From Rikenellaceae bacterium (GTDB lineage: Bacteria; Bacteroidota; Bacteroidia; Bacteroidales; Rikenellaceae): DNA of 64,000 bases. Shown in pieces: positions 58,632-64,000 of this stretch (position 1 is the first letter of the stretch; every line of letters starts with the position of its first letter). Location of the stretch: the NCBI GenBank assembly GCA_015059925.1, contig SUZL01000008.1:1-64000 (forward strand), in the 5' to 3' direction. The notes beneath the pieces were generated by a model, which had not been told where the DNA came from, did not search any database, and worked only from the letters and a program-made list of their open reading frames with translations. The translations under genes were made by a program, and so were the position numbers.

Positions 58632-60449
58632 ATGAAATCAACACTTTTGTCAATCGTGGCGATGCTCTTTGCTGTGGCATCGTTTGCACAGCCTCGTGCG
58701 GAGTATCCACGTCCGCAGTTCGAGCGCGCAGATTGGGTGAACCTTAATGGAGAGTGGAGCTTCACGCTCGATTTGGCCAATACGGGTGCCGAGCGCGACT
58801 ACTACAATAGCAAGGGCTTCGATCAGAAGATTTTAGTTCCGTTCGCTCCCGAGAGCGACCTGTCGGGCATCGGCCACAAGGAGTTCATCAACGCCGTATG
58901 GTATCAGCGCACCATCCAGATGCCCAAGGCGTGGGAGGGTAAGCGCGTGAAACTCAACTTCGGCGCTGTGTATTACGAGTCGGAGGTATATATCGACGGT
59001 GAGTTTGTGGGTCGCCACTATGGTGGTTCGGATTCGTTCGCGTACGACATTACCGACTTCGTAGCCGATGGCAAGGAGCATAATCTGGTGCTTCACGCCG
59101 TGAGCGACGTTCGCGGTGCGGAGCAGCCCGCAGGTAAGCAGTCGTCGCGCCTGAACTCTTACGGTTGCTTCTACACCCGCACGACGGGTATCTGGCAGAC
59201 CGTATGGATGGAGGCTGTCGATGCGATGGGATTGGAGCGCGTGCAGGTGCTGACCGACATCGACCAGAACCAGATCGTGGTAACGCCCACGTTCTACGGC
59301 GTTCAGGGCGGCAACAAGTTCTCAATCACGGTTAAGGATGGAGAGAAGGTCGTATCGAAGGTCGAGACCGGAGCCGTTCAGGGCCTGCCCGTTGTGGTGC
59401 CCGTGAAGAAGGTGAAGTTGTGGAGCCCCGAGTCGCCTTTCCTCTACGATGTGGTGTATGAGGTGAAGGATGCGGCAGGCAATGTGATTGACAAGATCGA
59501 TGCTTATGTGGGTATGCGCAAGGTGCATATCGACGGCACGAAGATATATCTGAACAACAAGCCCTACTACCAGCGTCTGGTGCTGGATCAGGGTTTCTAC
59601 CCCGATGGTGTGTGGACTGCACCCTCGGATGAGGCTCTGAAGCAGGATATTCTGCTCTCGAAGCAGGCCGGCTTCAACGGTGCGCGTCTGCACCAGAAGG
59701 TATTTGAGGAGCGTTTCCACTATTGGGCCGACAAGCTCGGTTACCTCGTGTGGGGCGAGATGGCATCGTGGGGTAAGGACTCATCGAAGGTGGCTTCGGC
59801 GCGTAACTTCATCCCCGAGTGGATCAACATCGTAACGCGCGACCGCAATCACCCCGCGCTGATCATCTGGACTCCGTTCAACGAGGAGTGGGAGGTGCCC
59901 GACAATGAGATGGGCCGTTTCCTGACCGACGTCTATAACATCACCCGCCAGTTGGATCCCTCACGTCCCGTGAATACCATCAGCGGCGGATTGTACGCAC
60001 CCTCTGACTTCTGCACAACGCACAGCTACGAGCAGGATGGCGACAAGCTGCGCACGAAGCTCTTCAACGGTGAGGAGTTCTACCAGCCGCAGGGCCCCCG
60101 CAAGAAGGATGCTCCGCGTGCGATGCAGTTCCTCTACTACGACGGCAAGGTGCCCTACATCATCGACGAGTTTGGCGGTATCAAGTGTGCCGAGGCCAAC
60201 CCCTCTAAGGAGAATGCTTGGGGTTATGGCAATGCCGCCGTAACGAAGGAGGACTTCTACAAGCGTCTGGAGTCGCAGGTGAAGGCCATTACCGACCACA
60301 GCGATAAGATTTGCGGATTCTGCTATACGCAGATTACGGACGTGGAGCAGGAGCAGAATGGCGTTTACTACTTCAACCGCGAGTCGAAGTACGATATGGA
60401 GCGTGTTCGCAAGATCTTCCAGATGAAGGCCGAGGGCTACGAGCAGTAG
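58632..60449 (+). CDS. Secreted glycoside hydrolase family 2 enzyme (copy 1)
   Basis: A 605-residue enzyme with signal MKSTLLSIVAMLFAVASFAQ. GH2 domain order: sugar-binding jelly roll (about 20-190, ADWVNLNGEWSFTLD, RTTGIWQTVWME), Ig-like (195-290) and TIM barrel (295-600). The acid/base is Glu in TPFNEEW near residue 418 and the nucleophile is Glu in YIIDEFGG near residue 514. It is shorter than LacZ and lacks the extra C-terminal domains. Likely a beta-galactosidase, judging by galM and galK downstream, but beta-glucuronidase or related activity cannot be excluded. It has its own promoter and is 41 bases before a paralogue. Confidence 0.88.
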   Translation: MKSTLLSIVAMLFAVASFAQPRAEYPRPQFERADWVNLNGEWSFTLDLANTGAERDYYNSKGFDQKILVPFAPESDLSGIGHKEFINAVWYQRTIQMPKAWEGKRVKLNFGAVYYESEVYIDGEFVGRHYGGSDSFAYDITDFVADGKEHNLVLHAVSDVRGAEQPAGKQSSRLNSYGCFYTRTTGIWQTVWMEAVDAMGLERVQVLTDIDQNQIVVTPTFYGVQGGNKFSITVKDGEKVVSKVETGAVQGLPVVVPVKKVKLWSPESPFLYDVVYEVKDAAGNVIDKIDAYVGMRKVHIDGTKIYLNNKPYYQRLVLDQGFYPDGVWTAPSDEALKQDILLSKQAGFNGARLHQKVFEERFHYWADKLGYLVWGEMASWGKDSSKVASARNFIPEWINIVTRDRNHPALIIWTPFNEEWEVPDNEMGRFLTDVYNITRQLDPSRPVNTISGGLYAPSDFCTTHSYEQDGDKLRTKLFNGEEFYQPQGPRKKDAPRAMQFLYYDGKVPYIIDEFGGIKCAEANPSKENAWGYGNAAVTKEDFYKRLESQVKAITDHSDKICGFCYTQITDVEQEQNGVYYFNRESKYDMERVRKIFQMKAEGYEQ

Positions 60450-60490
60450 GAGAATGGTGAAAGTATCAAAATCTAAAAAACGATAAACAA

Positions 60491-62338
60491 ATGAAGAAAT
60501 TAGTTTTGGCAGTTGTGGCCCTTATGGTGTGGGCCGGTGCGATGGCTCAGTTGCCTCGCGCAGAGTACCCTCGTCCGCAGATGGAGCGTGCCGAGTGGGT
60601 TAATCTGAATGGTGAGTGGACCTATACGCTCGACCTCGTAAAGACGGGTTGGGAGCGTAACCTTATGCAGAGCAAGGGTTTCGATGATAAGATCATCGTG
60701 CCGTTCGCTCCCGAGAGTAAGCTCTCGGGCGTGGAGCATAAGGAGTTCATCCCCTGCATCTGGTATCAGCGCGATATTACTATCCCCGCTGCGTGGAGCG
60801 GCAAGGATGTGGTGCTGAACTTCGGTGCTGTATATTATGAGTCGGAGATCTATGTCGATGGTCAGTTCGTCGATCGTCACTTCGGTGGCTCGGACTCTTT
60901 CTCGGTGGATATCACCAAGTTCGTAGAGCCGGGTAAGACTCACTCGCTGGTGGTAAGCGCATCGAGCGACCTGCGCTCGGGCCGTCAGTCGGCCGGTAAG
61001 CAGTCGTTGCGTCACGGCTCGTTCGAGTGTATGTACACCCGCACCACAGGTATCTGGCAGACGGTATGGATGGAGGCAGTTGCTCCGACGGGCTTGAAGC
61101 GCGTTAAGTACACTACCGACATCGACCGTAGCGCCGTTACGATGGAGCTGACGATGCGTCGTGGCTCGGTGGGCGACGTGCTGACGATCAACGTGAAGGA
61201 TGGCGCAAAGGTTGTCGCTACCGATACCGCTCCCGTAGCTTCGGGCTCGGTGGTTACGCTGCCCATCAAGAAGGCTAAGCTGTGGGCTCCCGGATCTCCG
61301 TTCCTCTACGATGTGGAGTTTATACTGAAGAATGCCGAGGGTCAGGTGATCGATAAGGTAACCTCGTACTTCGGTATGCGTAAGATCCACACCGTAGGCA
61401 ACAAGATTTACTTGAACAACGAGCCCTTCTACCAGCGTCTGGTTCTCGATCAGGGCTTCTATCCCGACGGAATCTGGACTGCTCCCTCGGATGCAGCTCT
61501 GAAGCAGGATATTGAGCTCTCGATGGCGGCAGGTTTCAATGGCGCACGTCTGCACCAGAAGGTATTTGAGGAGCGTTTCCACTACTGGGCCGACAAGCTC
61601 GGTTACCTGACTTGGGGCGAGGCTCCCAGCTGGGGATTCGATGCCAACAACATCGAGTCGGCGCGTAACTACATCGCCGAGTGGCGCAACGTGGTTGTAC
61701 GCGATATGAACCACCCCTCGATCATCACTTGGACTCCGTTCAACGAGCAGTTCTGGCCCGATGAGACCGAGTTCCCCCGCTTCCAGGCCGACATCTACAC
61801 AATCACCAAGCAGCTCGATCCCTCACGTCCGATCAACACCGTCAGCGGTGGTGTGCAGACCGTTACGGACATCTGGACCGAGCACCACTACGAGCAGGAT
61901 CCCGAGAAGCTGCGCCAGATCGTGTTCAACGATGGCAAGATGTTCACCCGTAAGCCCGATATTCAGGCACGTCCTCGCGGAAACATCGGTTTCAATCGCG
62001 GTGTGCTGAACGATCCCTTCACCTTCCCCGTATATAACGGCGAGATTCCCTATATCCTCGACGAGTTCGGCGGTATCAAGTGTATGGAGGCTAACCCCGC
62101 CGAGGGCGATGCTTGGGGTTATGGCGACGCTGCCAAGACCAAGGAGGACTTCTACAAGCGTCTGGAGGCTCAGGTTCGCGTCCTGGTCGAGATGAGCGAC
62201 AAGATGTGGGGCTTCTGCTACACGCAGCTCACGGACGTTGAGCAGGAGCAGAACGGCGTATATTACTACGACCGTGGTGTTAAGTATGATATGGAGCGCG
62301 TACGCAAGATCTTCCAGATGGAGCTGCCCCAGAAATAG
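60491..62338 (+). CDS. Secreted glycoside hydrolase family 2 enzyme (copy 2)
   Basis: A 615-residue paralogue of the preceding gene, roughly 60-65% identical by eye, with signal MKKLVLAVVALMVWAGAMAQ. The acid/base is in TPFNEQFW and the nucleophile in YILDEFGG. The segment LHQKVFEERFHYWADKLGYL is identical in both. It differs by an insert near residue 485-500 (ARPRGNIGFNRGVLNDPFTF) close to the active site, which suggests a different linkage or aglycon preference. galM starts seven bases after its stop. Confidence 0.88.
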   Translation: MKKLVLAVVALMVWAGAMAQLPRAEYPRPQMERAEWVNLNGEWTYTLDLVKTGWERNLMQSKGFDDKIIVPFAPESKLSGVEHKEFIPCIWYQRDITIPAAWSGKDVVLNFGAVYYESEIYVDGQFVDRHFGGSDSFSVDITKFVEPGKTHSLVVSASSDLRSGRQSAGKQSLRHGSFECMYTRTTGIWQTVWMEAVAPTGLKRVKYTTDIDRSAVTMELTMRRGSVGDVLTINVKDGAKVVATDTAPVASGSVVTLPIKKAKLWAPGSPFLYDVEFILKNAEGQVIDKVTSYFGMRKIHTVGNKIYLNNEPFYQRLVLDQGFYPDGIWTAPSDAALKQDIELSMAAGFNGARLHQKVFEERFHYWADKLGYLTWGEAPSWGFDANNIESARNYIAEWRNVVVRDMNHPSIITWTPFNEQFWPDETEFPRFQADIYTITKQLDPSRPINTVSGGVQTVTDIWTEHHYEQDPEKLRQIVFNDGKMFTRKPDIQARPRGNIGFNRGVLNDPFTFPVYNGEIPYILDEFGGIKCMEANPAEGDAWGYGDAAKTKEDFYKRLEAQVRVLVEMSDKMWGFCYTQLTDVEQEQNGVYYYDRGVKYDMERVRKIFQMELPQK

Positions 62339-62345
62339 AGACGAT

Positions 62346-63485
62346 ATGAGAAAGATATTTTGTGCATTAGCCGCTGCGGCCCTTATGGCGGGCTGCGGCG
62401 GTGAGGCTTCGAAGGCGGAGTCGGCACTGCAGCTGATGAAGGCTGAGGATTTTCAGGCTACGATCGACGGCAAGAAGGTTGATCTCTACACCCTTACCAA
62501 CGGCACGATCACGATGCAGGTAACCAACTTCGGTGGCCGCGTGGTGTCGCTCTGGACCCCCGACCGCGAGGGTAATATGGAGGATATCGTGCTGGGTTAC
62601 GATAAGTTGGATCGCTATGTGAACAACACGGGCGAGCGCTTCCTCGGAGCGCCCGTAGGTCGCGTTGCAAACCGTATCAATGAGGGTAAGTTCGAGCTCG
62701 ACGGCGTTAAGTATCAGGTGCCGCAGAATAGCAACGGCCACGCCCTGCACGGCGGCAACAAGGGTATTGATATGGTTGTGTGGGATGTGGATTATGTGGC
62801 CGACAACGCCATTACGCTCGTTCTGCACTCGAAGGATGGCGAGGATGGCTTCCCCGGCAACCTCGATATTAAGATGACCTACACGCTTACCGACGAGAAT
62901 GAGTTTGAGGTAACGTATCACGCCACGACCGACAAGAAGACCATCGTGAACCTCTCGCACCACTCGTTCTTCAACCTTCTGGGTGAGGGTAATGGCCCTA
63001 TCACGGATCACGTTCTGACCATCAAGTCGAGCAACATCACTCCGACGGATGCGGGCCTTATCCCTACGGGTGAGCTTCAGCCCGTTGATGGCACTCCGTT
63101 CGACTTCCGCGAGCCCCACGCCATCGGAGAGCGCATCGGTGCGGATGACGTGCAGCTCAAAAATGGCGGTGGCTACGATATGAACTGGGTACTCGACAGG
63201 GAGGATAATGGTCAGGTGATGACCATCGCATCGGTGTATGAGCCGACGACGGGCCGTTGTATGGACGTTGCGACGGATCAGGTGGCACTGCAGTTCTATA
63301 GCGGCAACTTCTTCAACGGCAAGTACGCAGGCAAGTACGGCAAGGCTATCAAGTATCGTGAGTCGCTGGCTCTGGAGACGCAGAAGCACCCCGACGCCAT
63401 CAACCACGACGGCTTCCCCTCGATCGTGCTGAACCCCGACGAGGTCTATACCCACGTCTGCATCTACAAATTCTACACTAAATAG
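62346..63485 (+). CDS. galM: Aldose 1-epimerase (mutarotase) lipoprotein
   Basis: A 379-residue mutarotase. The ATG at 62346 is chosen because it gives a lipoprotein signal (MRKIFCALAAAALMAGCGG, Cys17); the frame is open upstream inside the previous gene. Typical segments are NFGGRVVSLWTPDREGN, NSNGHALHGGNKGID with the first catalytic His, VNLSHHSFFNLLGEG with the second and SIVLNPDEVYTH near the end. It interconverts alpha and beta galactose or glucose after beta-galactoside cleavage. Its lipid anchor places it in the periplasm, where the GH2 enzymes act. Confidence 0.93.
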   Translation: MRKIFCALAAAALMAGCGGEASKAESALQLMKAEDFQATIDGKKVDLYTLTNGTITMQVTNFGGRVVSLWTPDREGNMEDIVLGYDKLDRYVNNTGERFLGAPVGRVANRINEGKFELDGVKYQVPQNSNGHALHGGNKGIDMVVWDVDYVADNAITLVLHSKDGEDGFPGNLDIKMTYTLTDENEFEVTYHATTDKKTIVNLSHHSFFNLLGEGNGPITDHVLTIKSSNITPTDAGLIPTGELQPVDGTPFDFREPHAIGERIGADDVQLKNGGGYDMNWVLDREDNGQVMTIASVYEPTTGRCMDVATDQVALQFYSGNFFNGKYAGKYGKAIKYRESLALETQKHPDAINHDGFPSIVLNPDEVYTHVCIYKFYTK

Positions 63486-63508
63486 AAACCTTAAAACCAA
63501 CTAAAACT

Positions 63509-64000
63509 ATGGATATCAAATTGATTCGTGAGAAGTTTGCCGAGCATTTCGGCTCGGCAGGCGAGCTCTATACCTCTCCCGGCCGTATCAACCTTATCGG
63601 CGAGCACACCGACTACAACGGCGGTTTCGTATTCCCCGGCGCTATCGACAAGGCTATGGTGGCCGAGATCAAACCCAACGGAACGGATAAGATTCGTGCC
63701 TACTCGGTCGATCTTAAGGATTATGCCGAGTTTGGTCTGAATGAGGAGGATAAGCCCGCTGCATCGTGGGCCTGCTACATCTTCGGCGTGGCACGCGAGA
63801 TTCAGAAGCGCGGCTTCAAGGTTGAGGGCTTCGATACCGCATTTGCGGGCGATGTGCCTCTGGGTGCCGGTATGTCATCTTCGGCAGCGTTGGAATCGAC
63901 CTTTGCGTTTGCGCTGAACCACATCTACAACGAGGATAAGATCGAGAAGTTCGAGCTGGCCCGCATCGGCCAATCGACTGAGCATAACTACTGCGGCGTG
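63509..64000 (+). CDS. galK: Galactokinase (partial, cut by the window end)
   Basis: The first 164 residues of a GHMP kinase, MDIKLIREKFAEHFGSAGEL and onward. The galactokinase signature GRINLIGEHTDYNGGFVFPG is complete, and the ATP motif PLGAGMSSSAALE is in place. It phosphorylates galactose at C1 in the cytoplasm. It follows galM by 23 bases, completing the order GH2-GH2-galM-galK. The frame runs open to the last base. Confidence 0.95.
   Translation, partial: MDIKLIREKFAEHFGSAGELYTSPGRINLIGEHTDYNGGFVFPGAIDKAMVAEIKPNGTDKIRAYSVDLKDYAEFGLNEEDKPAASWACYIFGVAREIQKRGFKVEGFDTAFAGDVPLGAGMSSSAALESTFAFALNHIYNEDKIEKFELARIGQSTEHNYCGV

Noticed and set aside
60500..61714. Leftward frame of 404 codons opposite the second GH2 gene
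   Set aside because: Antisense shadow; the GH2 frame has signal peptide and catalytic residues.
1..64000. CRISPR arrays, intact insertion sequences, prophage structural genes
   Set aside because: No regular direct-repeat/spacer array, transposase or phage structural gene was recognised in the translated frames.

Overview
The window comes from a moderately GC-rich member of the Bacteroidales, most likely an Alistipes-type (Rikenellaceae) gut organism. This is inferred. The evidence is the many -7 boxes of the Bacteroidota form TAnnTTTG, several with a TTG/TTTG -33 box 19-21 bases upstream; A-rich leaders instead of Shine-Dalgarno sites; TonB-dependent receptors and a fimbrillin-type lipoprotein; SPII lipoproteins; a TatA/TatC pair without TatB; and a fused glycine decarboxylase. 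No rRNA, CRISPR array or intact insertion sequence was seen. One tRNA (Leu, CAA) is present.

Layout. 1-2790 is an AT-rich accessory edge: a truncated membrane-anchored protein, two related small NUMOD1-like proteins, a cluster of TTTATCA/TATCATCGTT repeats, an excisionase-type HTH protein and a candidate ~195-nt small RNA with its own promoter and terminator. 2795-5286 holds an acetyltransferase, a DUF169 gene broken by an in-frame TAG, and a fimbrillin-like lipoprotein of low GC. 5646-17263 is a secretion and glycoside-oxidation region: two near-duplicate Gfo/Idh/MocA oxidoreductases, a PF06439 (3-keto-glycoside hydrolase family) lipoprotein, a hydrolase-like lipoprotein, a sugar-isomerase-like TIM barrel with low-complexity inserts, and tatC/tatA, with a TonB receptor divergent from the first oxidoreductase.

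17544-26598 carries a DPP-IV-type peptidase, tRNA-Leu, a TGS-domain nucleoside kinase, gcvP and a xanthine salvage pair (xpt plus permease). 26828-33426 carries a SlyD-type isomerase and then a tightly packed seven-gene run: protein kinase, VWA protein, pseudokinase/WG-repeat protein, ABM-type lipoprotein, trxB, rnz and an rRNA/tRNA methyltransferase. 33580-44343 is mostly housekeeping: pdxA, two small membrane proteins, thrS, infC, a LuxE-like ligase with a cytidylyltransferase, rsmG/rlmN, a TonB protein, hflX and upp.

44430-55941 has an iron/cobalamin-type ABC ATPase and permease behind an LTA-synthase-like sulfatase, queA, a NAGPA-type protein, a cyclophilin, a WbsX/GH99-like lipoprotein, a threonine-dehydrogenase-type epimerase and a beta-barrel/guanine-permease pair. 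56077-64000 has an atypical TonB receptor and then a galactoside-use operon: two GH2 enzymes, galM and galK, which is cut by the window end.

The best candidate for an undescribed system is the kinase/VWA/pseudokinase triad at 27453-30423. Also notable are the low-complexity insertions in the tat-linked TIM barrel, the tat-linked exports whose twin-arginine motif has lost its second arginine, and a family of ~110-bp dispersed intergenic repeats next to terminators.
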